From Psychrobacter nivimaris (GTDB lineage Bacteria > Pseudomonadota > Gammaproteobacteria > Pseudomonadales > Moraxellaceae): a stretch of DNA of 51,801 bases. Shown here in pieces: positions 17,509 to 25,416 of this stretch; the stretch's first letter is position 1, and each line of letters begins with the position of its first letter. Location: contig NZ_VZIZ01000024.1 in assembly GCF_009812035.1 (NCBI RefSeq), positions 1 through 51,801 on the forward strand. The letters are read 5' to 3'. The notes below the pieces were generated by a model, which made no database searches, had not been told where the DNA came from, and saw nothing but the letters and a program-made list of their open reading frames with translations. Both the position numbers and the translations under genes were made by a program.

Positions 17509-18009
17509 CTATTCGACATCTTTATAGCGTTCACGATGCTCTTTTTTCATTCTTAAATAGTCTTCATTCTCACGACACTCATCCCATTTAACTTTAAAGA
17601 TTCGTGCGGATTCTGCTTTGATTGGGTCTTCCTCTTGTCGTGGCAATTCTTCGCGGCCATGGGCGCCGCTTTGACCTTTTTTATCATCAGGTACCGCGCC
17701 TTTATATTTTTTGCCGCCTTTATGATTGGCATAACGACGAGCACGGGTATAGCCCATTTGGATAAATTTGCGTGCCATATCTGCGCCGACGAAGTCATCG
17801 TCAGCCAAGTAATCTAAAAACATCTGATAGATAGCCTCACTGCTTTCGCGGGCGATATCGGGAGTCGCAAAACGCCAATGAGGTAAAATCTCAGACTTAT
17901 AAGGTTCTACCAGTAATACGCCTTGTTCACCGCGACCAACACGGTACAACTCAGGCTGAGCGCGCAAATCCAAACTCTTATAATCCAAGTCGTAATCAAA
18001 CTCTCTCAT
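17509..18009 (-). CDS. DUF4385 domain-containing protein
   Basis: A 166-residue soluble, charged protein. It contains FDYDLDYKSLDLRAQPELY, VGRGEQGVLLVEPYKSEILP, FVGADMARKFIQMGYTRARR and YANHKGGKKY, which I recognise as the conserved core of the DUF4385 family found in bacteria and fungi. The C-terminal ~50 residues are very charged and probably helical (AHGREELPRQEEDPIKAE, then YLRMKKEHRERYKDVE). No catalytic residues are known for the family; the invariant Arg/Lys-rich stretch suggests nucleic acid or phosphate binding, which is speculation. It is a single gene with no operon partner. Confidence 0.8.
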   Translation of the reverse strand: MREFDYDLDYKSLDLRAQPELYRVGRGEQGVLLVEPYKSEILPHWRFATPDIARESSEAIYQMFLDYLADDDFVGADMARKFIQMGYTRARRYANHKGGKKYKGAVPDDKKGQSGAHGREELPRQEEDPIKAESARIFKVKWDECRENEDYLRMKKEHRERYKDVE

Positions 18010-18215
18010 ATCTATGACCTATTATTTTTATCTACTCGTATATGGTTATTGAGTATACTTAGCCAAGCTGTTTAGAAAAAAGCACAAAAATGTTATGCAA
18101 CCGTGACAGTAGGTATTTAACATCAAGAGCGTTAAGTAGAAATGGTTATGGTAAAGTCAGCTGTGGGACGTATGAAGGCTACAAATATGATGAGTGCAAT
18201 GCCACGAGAGATACT

Positions 18216-18572
18216 ATGTTGAGAAATAAAATAAGTGTAGATAAGCTCAGCCGTTTGCGATTGACCAAAAATATACTGGTGGCGTGGCTATTGTTAACGA
18301 CAAGCGTACTAGCCAACACGACGGCTCACAGCGCATGGTTTGAACGTTTGATTCCGCAAGGGGAGACTTATACGGTACGCGAGATAGATCGTGATTTGGC
18401 ATTTGTGATAGATGGCTTTATCTATGATGCGCGTACGTCTTGTTTTTTGGTAGTGGGTGATCGAGTGATATTTTTTGAGGGGCGTCATGGTATTGATTAC
18501 CGCGCAACTATATACGACTTGGATTCGCGTGAGCGCTGCAATTTACTACTGCGTGGTCGGTTGTACGAATAG
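18216..18572 (+). CDS. Hypothetical secreted protein
   Basis: A 118-residue protein starting at an ATG with GAGAG five bases upstream; a longer in-frame reading to 18090 has no ribosome site and non-protein-like content. Residues ~18-40 (NILVAWLLLTTSVLANTTAH, then SAW) resemble a signal peptide with cleavage near AHS-A. The mature part (~80 residues) contains two cysteines (TSCFLVVGD and ERCNLLLRG) that could form a disulfide. No family recognised. It ends just before a bidirectional terminator. Probably periplasmic. Confidence 0.6.
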   Translation: MLRNKISVDKLSRLRLTKNILVAWLLLTTSVLANTTAHSAWFERLIPQGETYTVREIDRDLAFVIDGFIYDARTSCFLVVGDRVIFFEGRHGIDYRATIYDLDSRERCNLLLRGRLYE

Positions 18573-18643
18573 TGGTCGGCTCTACGAATAAAAGCGACGC
18601 ATGAATAGAATAAACGCTAAAGAATACGGTAAAATTTAAACAT

Positions 18644-18680
18644 AAAAAAAGCCCCGAACATCGCTGTTCAGGGCTTTTTA
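18644..18680 (-). terminator. Bidirectional terminator 3' of tRNA-Phe
   Basis: Stem AAAAAGCCC-C-GAACA / TGTTC-A-GGGCTTTTT around loop TCGC, with a seven-base T-run on the minus strand and five on the plus. It lies 17 bases past the tRNA 3' end and also closes the small secreted-protein gene. Confidence 0.85.
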
Positions 18681-18696
18681 GAATTCTATTAACGAA

Positions 18697-18772
18697 TGGT
18701 GGCTCGAGGCAGGATCGAACTGCCGACACACGGATTTTCAATCCGTTGCTCTACCTACTGAGCTATCGAGCC
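18697..18772 (-). tRNA. tRNA-Phe (GAA)
   Basis: A 76-nt cloverleaf on the minus strand. Acceptor GGCTCGA pairs with TCGAGCC, the D-arm includes AGCTCAGTAGGTAGAGC, the anticodon stem is ACGGA/TCCGT with loop TTGAAAA (anticodon GAA), the T-arm is GGCAGTTCGATCCTGCC, then discriminator A and an encoded CCA. Confidence 0.97.
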
Positions 18773-18894
18773 GTCTTCGTTGAGGCGCTATTAAACTAAA
18801 TATAGGCTCAGCTGTCAAGCAATTTTTGCATTATATCTGATAAAAGACGATAAATAATTAGATATTAGTAAAATTAACCGTTTTAGCACTCAAT

Positions 18895-19317
18895 TTAGTC
18901 TTTTACACGCAGAAGTTCGTACTCACTCATGATACGGTGAATATCGGCGTCAGCAGGGACAAATTCACGTACGCCTTTTCTAACTTCGCAATCATAGACC
19001 AGTTTAATAAACTTGGCATCGATAGCACGTTTACGATTCTCTGGATGCACAGTGAGGTACTGCAGGCGCTTAGCATTGGTCTGCCCGTCATCAAAGCAGG
19101 CGACAGCGGCGATAGGCTTATCATTGAACATCCCGACATAGAGGTACTGTCCACGTTTAAACCCTTGCTTAATGATATTTAATACCTCGAGACCGTCAGG
19201 CTGTGCATCATCACTATCGTACAACGCTTGCAAGCGCTCTGCTAGCTCGTTGTCGCGAGCAGGTTTTTTGATAAGTGGCGCATCCAAACTATTAATGGCG
19301 ATCGCTTCTAAAGGCAT
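18895..19317 (-). CDS. GNAT-fold protein, PanZ/PanM-like acetyl-CoA sensor (tentative)
   Basis: About 140 residues starting at the ATG preceded by AGGAA (19317); an upstream ATG would add 19 residues without a ribosome site. The central part YLYVGMFNDKPIAAVACF, LQYLTVHPENRKRAIDAKFI is a GNAT beta4-alpha3 core, with the acetyl-CoA loop replaced by NRKRAID. FNDKPIAA and VHPENR resemble PanZ, which activates aspartate decarboxylase PanD maturation in response to acetyl-CoA/CoA. panD is not nearby, so the role is inference. An ordinary N-acetyltransferase is the alternative. Its upstream region is shared with hisB. Confidence 0.6.
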   Translation of the reverse strand: MPLEAIAINSLDAPLIKKPARDNELAERLQALYDSDDAQPDGLEVLNIIKQGFKRGQYLYVGMFNDKPIAAVACFDDGQTNAKRLQYLTVHPENRKRAIDAKFIKLVYDCEVRKGVREFVPADADIHRIMSEYELLRVKD

Positions 19318-19690
19318 AGCAGTTCCTATAAATAGAGGGTTTCTATAGTATAAATAAGCAGTATGAGACAGCACAAGTCATAGCGTGCAGTGCCGTAAGT
19401 AAGGGTCTTCAAAGTCAGCGCGAGTCATGATTGATAATACTGAACACACTATTTTAGCAGAATGAGGTGATTTTGTGCGTGGTTTACCGCTTGGTCGTGG
19501 CAGTAAATGTTAGGGTTTGCTATGATGAGGCTATATAATATTTAGTATGTATAAACCCTAATATGTTGATATCTTTTGTATATATCATTTTCTGCTAAGG
19601 TCTGTCCCAGACACTAGTAAGATATTTTGGGCAGGTTTTTGCCTTATTTATTGACCGCTTTTCACTGATAAAAACTGATAGAGAGTAGCC
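19318..19690. other. Divergent PanZ-like/hisB intergenic region with long inverted repeat
   Basis: A 373-bp spacer. A perfect 9-bp inverted repeat, TTAGGGTTT (19510-19518) and AAACCCTAA (19553-19561), flanks a TATAAT (19534-19539) that could be a -10 box reading towards hisB. The arms could form a hairpin or a pair of operator half-sites. Nothing coding seen. Confidence 0.45.
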
Positions 19691-20356
19691 ATGACAGCCA
19701 ATGCAACGACGACTGCTGCCACACCTGAGCAAACTGAGTCAAAAAACGTAAACCTATATGGTCGCCCTGAACGTATCGCGACCGTTGAACGTATCACTGC
19801 CGAAACGCAAATCACTTGTACCGTCAATCTGGATGGTACAGGTAAAGGCACGGTAGACACTGGTGTGCCATTTTTGGATCATATGATTGATCAAATTAAG
19901 CGTCACGGTTTGTTTGACTTAGAGATTAAATGTAATGGCGACACCTTTATTGATGACCACCATAGTGTGGAAGACACTGGTATTACGCTTGGGCAAGCAT
20001 TCAACAAGGCGATGGGCGACAAAAAAGGTATCCGTCGTTATGGGCACTTTTATGCGCCGCTAGATGAGTCGCTTAGCCGTGCGGTTGTTGATCTATCAGG
20101 CCGTCCAGGTCTGCATATGGAGATTCCTTTTACTCGCTCGCATGTGGGTAACTTCGATGTTGATCTGTTTAGTGAGTTTTTCTACGGGTTTGTCAATCAC
20201 TCATGGATGACGGTGCACTTGGACAACCTAAAAGGCAAAAACAGCCATCATCAGATCGAATCCACCTTTAAAGCCTTTGCTCGTGCATTACGTATGGCTT
20301 GTGAATATGATGAGCGTGCGTTGAACACCTTGCCATCGACCAAAGAGGCTTTCTAA
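19691..20356 (+). CDS. hisB: Imidazoleglycerol-phosphate dehydratase HisB
   Basis: A 221-residue monofunctional IGPD, the sixth step of histidine synthesis (IGP to imidazole-acetol phosphate). It shows [28 protein letters not shown] and the second metal site [17 protein letters not shown]; these repeated H/E clusters bind two Mn ions. A ~25-residue Thr/Ala-rich N-terminal tail precedes the conserved [17 protein letters not shown] upstream supports the ATG. No histidinol-phosphatase domain is fused, unlike enterobacterial HisB. hisH follows after 188 bp containing a palindromic repeat. Confidence 0.95.
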   Translation: MTANATTTAATPEQTESKNVNLYGRPERIATVERITAETQITCTVNLDGTGKGTVDTGVPFLDHMIDQIKRHGLFDLEIKCNGDTFIDDHHSVEDTGITLGQAFNKAMGDKKGIRRYGHFYAPLDESLSRAVVDLSGRPGLHMEIPFTRSHVGNFDVDLFSEFFYGFVNHSWMTVHLDNLKGKNSHHQIESTFKAFARALRMACEYDERALNTLPSTKEAF

Positions 20357-20385
20357 GGCGCATTTAAGGCTCTTCTACGGTGTCA

Positions 20386-20435
20386 GTCAAGCTTGGCGTA
20401 CTAGTCGTACAGCCTGCGCTTGACTTCCTTGTAGC
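20386..20435. repeat. Dispersed palindromic intergenic repeat, copy 2 (divergent)
   Basis: Between hisB and hisH: GTCAAGC...GTACTAGTCGTAC...GCGCTTGAC then TTCCTTGTAGC. It forms a strong hairpin and shares its outer GTCAA, GCGCT/CGCTC and TTC.TTG.AGC positions with copy 1 after dnaK, but is clearly diverged. Confidence 0.4.
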
Positions 20436-20544
20436 AAAACCTTATCTACACCCGCGATAATAGAAAGGGCAATAGCCAACAATATAAACGGTCAATAATA
20501 TAAATAGTACAGTAGTCAAAATATTTAAAAATGAGAACCAATCG

Positions 20545-21180
20545 ATGACTAAAGTAGCACTATTAGATTATGGTATGGGCAACCTGCACTCTGCTAGCAA
20601 AGCCCTATCGGTAGTCGGGGCAGAAGTCTCTATCACCAATGATCCAAAAGTCGTTGCGGCGGCTGATAAAATCGTTTTCCCTGGTGTGGGTGCGATGCGT
20701 GATTGTATCGCTGGCATGTGTGATGCAGGCATTGATGAGGTCATACGCCATGCAGTGTTTAACAAGCCCGTTATGGCCATCTGTGTGGGCATGCAGGCGT
20801 TGTTTGAGCAGTCAGCTGAAAATGGTGGTACGGACTGCCTAGGCATCTTAAACGGCACTGTAGAAGCGTTTGACCCTACGTGGAAAGACAAGCAGGGTGC
20901 GACGATAAAAGTACCGCATATGGGCTGGAATACCATCAGCGGTATGGATTTTGACCATCCGCTCTGGCACGGTATCGAAGACAATGCGCACTTTTACTTT
21001 GTGCATAGTTATTACTGTGAGCCTGCCGATAGCTCACAAGTAGCGGCGGTATGTGACTATGGTCAACCGTTCTGCGCCAGTGTGATCCAAGACAATCTAT
21101 TTGCTACCCAGTTCCATCCAGAAAAGAGCCATACTGCTGGCTTGCAACTGCTCAAGAACTTCGTAGAGTGGAATGTGTAA
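20545..21180 (+). CDS. hisH: Imidazole glycerol phosphate synthase, glutamine amidotransferase subunit HisH
   Basis: A 211-residue class I glutamine amidotransferase. It starts [16 protein letters not shown], has the nucleophile Cys in [12 protein letters not shown], and the His-Glu pair in [11 protein letters not shown]. It releases ammonia for HisF, which closes the imidazole ring and yields AICAR. hisF is not in the window and hisA lies about 20 kb away, so the classical hisBHAF order is broken. The ribosome site is weak (TGAGAACC). An unidentified membrane protein gene follows 182 bp later. Confidence 0.95.
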   Translation: MTKVALLDYGMGNLHSASKALSVVGAEVSITNDPKVVAAADKIVFPGVGAMRDCIAGMCDAGIDEVIRHAVFNKPVMAICVGMQALFEQSAENGGTDCLGILNGTVEAFDPTWKDKQGATIKVPHMGWNTISGMDFDHPLWHGIEDNAHFYFVHSYYCEPADSSQVAAVCDYGQPFCASVIQDNLFATQFHPEKSHTAGLQLLKNFVEWNV

Positions 21181-21362
21181 GTAGGCGATAAACGTGAAGT
21201 GAATATTTAATTTAGTAGAAGGTAGATTATCAATTGTATAATCTGCCTTTTTATGCTCAGCCATCACTTTGTAGCTGCTATTCTTCAGCTATTATAGTTT
21301 AGCCATCATGGTTTAGTGATACGCTCAGTTATTTTCTACTTGCTTATATTTGGAATATCTCA

Positions 21363-21752
21363 GTGGATTTTACCGCCTTTAAAATGAATGTTGTGGAAAC
21401 AACTGGCCTTGCCAAAGATGCCTTACATATCTATGTCGGTGTCGGTGTTTATCTGCTGTGTCTGGTTGCGCTGCGTCCTATTATCAAAAGCCAAGGTATT
21501 CGGTCATTTATTGCGTTGATCGTCGTGACTTGCATTGCGCTGTTGGGTGAGTATCTGGACAATCGAGATACAATTGAATCGCTTGGCTTAACTGGCTTGA
21601 GCCGTGATCAGATACTCGCGAGTATCCGTGATTTGATTAATACTTGTATGCTGCCGTATGTGCTCTTTGCGCTGAATAAGTGGACGACTATATTTCGACC
21701 AACCAATAAATCGACTTCATTGACCAAGCGCCATAAAAAAACGGACTATTAA
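21363..21752 (+). CDS. Hypothetical small integral membrane protein next to hisH
   Basis: A 129-residue protein with about three membrane segments (HIYVGVGVYLLCLVALRPII, FIALIVVTCIALLGEYLD, and a C-terminal LINTCMLPYVLFALNKW) and a basic tail. The start is probably a GTG with GGAA 10 bases upstream; an ATG seven codons in is the alternative. I recall hypothetical membrane proteins between hisH and hisA in related Moraxellaceae, but name no function. The stop codon lies in the loop of the terminator. Confidence 0.65.
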   Translation: MDFTAFKMNVVETTGLAKDALHIYVGVGVYLLCLVALRPIIKSQGIRSFIALIVVTCIALLGEYLDNRDTIESLGLTGLSRDQILASIRDLINTCMLPYVLFALNKWTTIFRPTNKSTSLTKRHKKTDY

Positions 21753-21766
21753 TTAGTCCGTTTTTT
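21735..21766 (+). terminator. Terminator overlapping a stop codon
   Basis: AAAAAACGGACTA-TTAAT-TAGTCCGTTTTTT, a perfect 13-bp stem including A/T flanks. The TAA of the upstream gene sits in the loop. It is bidirectional and can serve avtA as well. Confidence 0.9.
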
Positions 21767-21804
21767 CGTTTTGCTATTTAAATTTATAATTCTAGCAGCT
21801 CATC

Positions 21805-23127
21805 TTATTTTTTGGCTTCATCATACAGCTCACGTACGACTTCACCAATCGCTTGAATACCATCAGTCAGTGTCTGCTCGTCAGCCGCGATACTCATACG
21901 AATACACTCGTGCGCATGCTGATAATCGCTAACATCGACCCCAGGGAAGAAGTACTCGCTTGGTACAATAAGCGTGCCTTTTTCTTTTAGGCGCTCGTAT
22001 AGATCCAGCGTGCTAATCGGCAAATCTTTAAACCATAACCATAAGAATATCGCGCCCTCAGGCTTATGAATGACCAACGGATAATCACCCAAAGCTTCTT
22101 TTAATAGCTTCACCGCGAGGCTTGCCTGCTTTTGATAAAACGGCTTGATGTCGTTATCAGATAATTGCTTGATACGATCGTTTTCTACCAATGGCGTGGC
22201 AATCGCTGCACCAAAGCGTGTCGGCGCTAGATTGACCACGGCATTCATCGCGCTAACTGCTTCGATTACTTTGGCGTCGGCCACGATAATACCCGTACGC
22301 ATACCAGGCAAACCAATCTTCGACAGACTAAAGCACAGAATCGTATTGTTATCCCAATTCAGATGCGCGTCAGAGTAGATGATATTGGGGAAGGGCATAC
22401 CGTAGGCGTTATCGATAATCAGCGGTATGTCGTAGCGTTTGGCAATCTCAGCCAAATGCGCCATTTCGTCATCGGTCAGCACGTTGCCAGTCGGATTGGT
22501 CGGGCGTGAGCAGCAAATCGCGCCGATACGACCTTCCTTTAACGCTGGCAAGTTCTCTAACGCCTCAAAATCGACACGATATTTAAAGAAGCCTGCTTCG
22601 CCATCATGAGTCACTTCATCGATATGTGGCAATACCGCTGCGAAATGCTGACCTTCCACATGCACATCGCTATAGCCGATATACTCAGGGGTCAATGGCA
22701 GTAGAATGGACTTGTCGACAGATTGGCTCTGTTCGTTTGTGAAAGCACCACCAAACAGATTAAACAGATAGAAAAACGCATTCTGTGAGCCATTGGTCAA
22801 GGCAATGTTTTCTGACGTTAGATTCCAATCATAATGGCGGTTAAAGAAACCAACCAAGGCATCGATAAAGGCTGCATCACCTTGCGGATTAGAGTAGTTC
22901 GCCATGCTAATAATCGCGCTACTATTGGCCTCACCTGCATCATTGTCATTACCAAGCGCTTTATACGTCTCCAAAAACAGCTCATTGACGGCATCAATTT
23001 TGGCAGGGTTACCACCGCCCAGCATGTTGACTGGCTGATCGCTTTTTAGCGCATCGCCTAGATCATCCATCAATTGTGAGATGCCAGTGGGCTGGGTAAA
23101 TTTTTGACCGAACTTCGAGAATTTCAT
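21805..23127 (-). CDS. avtA: Valine-pyruvate aminotransferase AvtA
   Basis: A 440-residue fold-type I PLP aminotransferase. It closely follows E. coli AvtA in key blocks: FGQKFTQPTGISQLMDDLG, NMLGGGNPAKI, ALTNGSQNAFFYLFNLF, CSRPTNPTGNVLTDDE, DNAYGMPFP, the PLP lysine in SLSKIGLPGMRTGI, and KPEGAIFLWLWFKDLP. It transaminates valine/2-oxoisovalerate with alanine/pyruvate. About 20 residues longer than the E. coli enzyme through loop insertions. It is monocistronic between two terminators. Confidence 0.92.
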   Translation of the reverse strand: MKFSKFGQKFTQPTGISQLMDDLGDALKSDQPVNMLGGGNPAKIDAVNELFLETYKALGNDNDAGEANSSAIISMANYSNPQGDAAFIDALVGFFNRHYDWNLTSENIALTNGSQNAFFYLFNLFGGAFTNEQSQSVDKSILLPLTPEYIGYSDVHVEGQHFAAVLPHIDEVTHDGEAGFFKYRVDFEALENLPALKEGRIGAICCSRPTNPTGNVLTDDEMAHLAEIAKRYDIPLIIDNAYGMPFPNIIYSDAHLNWDNNTILCFSLSKIGLPGMRTGIIVADAKVIEAVSAMNAVVNLAPTRFGAAIATPLVENDRIKQLSDNDIKPFYQKQASLAVKLLKEALGDYPLVIHKPEGAIFLWLWFKDLPISTLDLYERLKEKGTLIVPSEYFFPGVDVSDYQHAHECIRMSIAADEQTLTDGIQAIGEVVRELYDEAKK

Positions 23128-23439
23128 AAGGCTACCATGCTGTTTGGGAAGGTGTTATAAGTTGGTATTTAACCGATAAAGTGGGGCTAGTATAGCAAAT
23201 GAGGGCTATAAAATAAGCAAAGTGCGGGGCTGATATTGACTTATATGTATATACGTTATGTGCAACAAAAAATGCCCTCTAGATGAGTAGAAGGCGTTTT
23301 GATTTGAGGTTCAGGAGTTAATGGTTCTATAGCCACGATGCCGATTCAATCAGTGCTGAAAAGCCTTATTACTGTAAAGTCCTTTAAGATAATCAAAAAT
23401 TTAATCTAAATGAATTAGGATGCACAATTTCTAACGTAT
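23128..23439. other. Intergenic region between AIPR gene and avtA
   Basis: A 312-bp spacer holding the avtA promoter side and, at 23266-23300, the hairpin annotated as a terminator. No gene or attachment site recognised. Confidence 0.5.
23266..23300 (-). terminator. Probable terminator of the AIPR transcript
   Basis: On the minus strand: AAAACGCC-t-TCTA, a short loop, TAGA-g-GGCATTTTTTG, with a six-T run. It has one mismatch. It lies 140 bases beyond the AIPR stop. Confidence 0.6.
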
Positions 23440-25155
23440 TTATTTAAACTTGTTACTTAACTGCTCTAGCAGATAATCAGTAAACTCTTTACTTTTTGCA
23501 ATGTTAATTAGATTTTTCCCTGAGTTGGCTAGTAAGTAGTTATCAATGCTATTAGCTAAAAAACTTATTGCTTCTTCGAAAATATTTTGAGTAATCAGAG
23601 ATAGATCAATAATAGATATATCTTCAAAAGAAACGTTTGTCTTCTTAAAATAAATCTTAGAAATTATCATACCTAAGTGTAATTTAAAATTCGATGTTTT
23701 ACTCTTTTCTTCACTATCAGAATGCTTTAGCCAATAACTATGTCCTTTTTTATATATAAGACAGCAGTTGAACATCGGTTTAAAATCTTTCTTAGGATCG
23801 AATATCTTATTATAATTAGCTTCCGTTTTTAACAAAGAGGTTGGACGCGATCTGGCTGTATGTGGATCGTTATAAGCAATAGATTGAACCGCTTGAGCTG
23901 TTAGTTGAATACTAAATATTTTCGTCGCTGGTTTCCCTTGATTTTTATAATAGTTTTTCCGTCTATCATAATAATAGCCTTCATTTAAGAAAAATAATTC
24001 CAAATGTCTTTGTACGGGTTCTGTTGCCCGTAATAAAGTAGCAGAGACAGGGTTTTGACTGTTAGTAGAAGCAATAATATGATCAGTCGTTTCTTTATTT
24101 GTATTTATTATGACTTTAACTAGAACTGATCTATTATCATCCATATCTAGGTCATGATAGTTGTATATAGAATAAGAAGTCTGCAAACCATTCACTATCT
24201 GTATGTTTTCAATAGATAATTTCTTCCCTACTTCTTTTGGCTCTTCTGCAATAATGGTAATACCATTATTTAACCACCAGAAATCCTCATTCGAAGGGTT
24301 TTCTATTGATTCCCGTATCCGCTTATTTACATCTACTGATCCCTGAAAGTGTCTAATATTACTTTCAAAAAGATCATCACGAATACCTCCGTTTTCTGCT
24401 GTTAAAAAATTTTTATAGTTTCCTAACTTAACAGTCCCAATATACCCAATGCCATAATTATCAAATTCTGTCGATAATGGTCTATCTTTAAATTCTATAG
24501 TATTACGATTGGACTTCTGCTGCTGGTATAATTCGAGTAGCTCTTTAGAGCTATAGACAGAAAAATTTATATCGGAAGTACTAAATACTTTCTGAGATAT
24601 TTCGACTAACTGCTCTGTCTTTTGAGAAAAAACTGTATTAAAATTTTTGCTAGGAGCATTAGATATATAGAGATAATCTAAATATATCTTTCCTCCACTG
24701 GTAGCAGTTTTTTTCCAAACTTCAGTTAATAACAATGCTTGATTAACTAAATCTGAATTGAAACGAGATAGTAGTAGCTCTTCCTCGTTTTCTAAATTAA
24801 ATAAAACGGGAACTGTAGTGATAAGTTTGTCAATTATACCTTCTTTAAAGGAGTTTACTTTCTTACATTGTGAAATAATGAATTTAGCATTAGTTTTGTT
24901 AGTAAAATTGAAGTTATCTAAACTATCCATATTATCTATGTATTCATCATTGATAAAAATCATAATGGAGTCGATACCACCATCATTACTACCGTCGACA
25001 ATTGAAGATGATATATTTTCGTATGTCACGCTACTATCTTTATGGATTTGAGTTAATGAAAAAATCTCGAACAATTCACTATCAGACAAATCAATCTCAT
25101 TACTCTCTTTAAAAGCTTTAATGCAGCCTTCAAGTATTATTTTTTCATTGCTCAT
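23440..25155 (-). CDS. AIPR-domain protein, putative phage-defence (abortive infection) factor
   Basis: A 571-residue protein, visibly more AT-rich than both neighbours. The AIPR domain (about 230-520) is recognisable from FESNIRHFQGSVDVNKRI, FWWLNNGITIIAE (292-304), IQIVNGLQTSYSIYN and STNSQNPVSATLLRATEP. The N-terminal region has DGGIDS (58-63) and FIISQCKK (92-99), an Asp plus Q-x-K spacing like Mrr-type PD-(D/E)xK nucleases; this second part is my inference. AIPR proteins are named for abortive-infection phage resistance in Lactococcus and often lie with restriction or phosphorothioation genes, but here it is alone. AAGG precedes the ATG, and a palindrome sits 26 bases upstream. Confidence 0.82.
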   Translation of the reverse strand: MSNEKIILEGCIKAFKESNEIDLSDSELFEIFSLTQIHKDSSVTYENISSSIVDGSNDGGIDSIMIFINDEYIDNMDSLDNFNFTNKTNAKFIISQCKKVNSFKEGIIDKLITTVPVLFNLENEEELLLSRFNSDLVNQALLLTEVWKKTATSGGKIYLDYLYISNAPSKNFNTVFSQKTEQLVEISQKVFSTSDINFSVYSSKELLELYQQQKSNRNTIEFKDRPLSTEFDNYGIGYIGTVKLGNYKNFLTAENGGIRDDLFESNIRHFQGSVDVNKRIRESIENPSNEDFWWLNNGITIIAEEPKEVGKKLSIENIQIVNGLQTSYSIYNYHDLDMDDNRSVLVKVIINTNKETTDHIIASTNSQNPVSATLLRATEPVQRHLELFFLNEGYYYDRRKNYYKNQGKPATKIFSIQLTAQAVQSIAYNDPHTARSRPTSLLKTEANYNKIFDPKKDFKPMFNCCLIYKKGHSYWLKHSDSEEKSKTSNFKLHLGMIISKIYFKKTNVSFEDISIIDLSLITQNIFEEAISFLANSIDNYLLANSGKNLINIAKSKEFTDYLLEQLSNKFK

Positions 25156-25180
25156 GATAGAACCTTTTTTTATATTTTGG

Positions 25181-25199
25181 ATTGATTTTTAAAATCAAT
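25181..25199. promoter_or_regulatory. Near-perfect palindrome upstream of AIPR gene
   Basis: ATTGATTTTTAAAATCAAT lies 26-44 bases upstream of the AIPR start codon, where a promoter or repressor site would be expected. An operator role is inference. Confidence 0.4.
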
Positions 25200-25213
25200 A
25201 TCTTACAACAAAA

Positions 25214-25235
25214 TTGCTCCCGAAGGAGCTTTTTA
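25214..25235 (-). terminator. UUCG-loop hairpin upstream of AIPR gene
   Basis: On the minus strand GCTCC-TTCG-GGAGC followed by AATTTT. The stem is short but the UUCG loop is stabilising. Together with the hairpin at 25370 it would separate the AIPR gene from the upstream transporter operon. Confidence 0.55.
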
Positions 25236-25369
25236 GCTCTGGTAGCAGAGTTTATCCTAACGGGCTGATTAATTTTCAACAGTTCGGCTTTGGAGTAGCT
25301 ACGTGCCAAGAGACGTACCAAGTTGTATTAGTAACCTAGCTCAGAAATGTAAGTAATATAAAGTTAAAG

Positions 25370-25391
25370 AACCCCAATTAAGGGGTTTTTA
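25370..25391. terminator. Terminator-like hairpin after the ABC transporter operon
   Basis: AACCCC-AATTAA-GGGGTT, with five T on the plus strand and a poorer TTCTTT on the minus strand. It lies 25 bases past the permease stop. Confidence 0.6.
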
Positions 25392-25416
25392 TTTGCAAAG
25401 TCAAAATCTAATACGC

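Noticed and set aside
18090..18215. N-terminal extension of the small secreted protein
   Set aside because: Would place the signal peptide internally; the ATG at 18216 has a good ribosome site.
25200..25400. Type III toxin-antitoxin RNA or attachment site upstream of the AIPR gene
   Set aside because: There are several small hairpins (for example CTCTG-GTAG-CAGAG) but no tandem repeats, no direct repeat pair and no integrase nearby.
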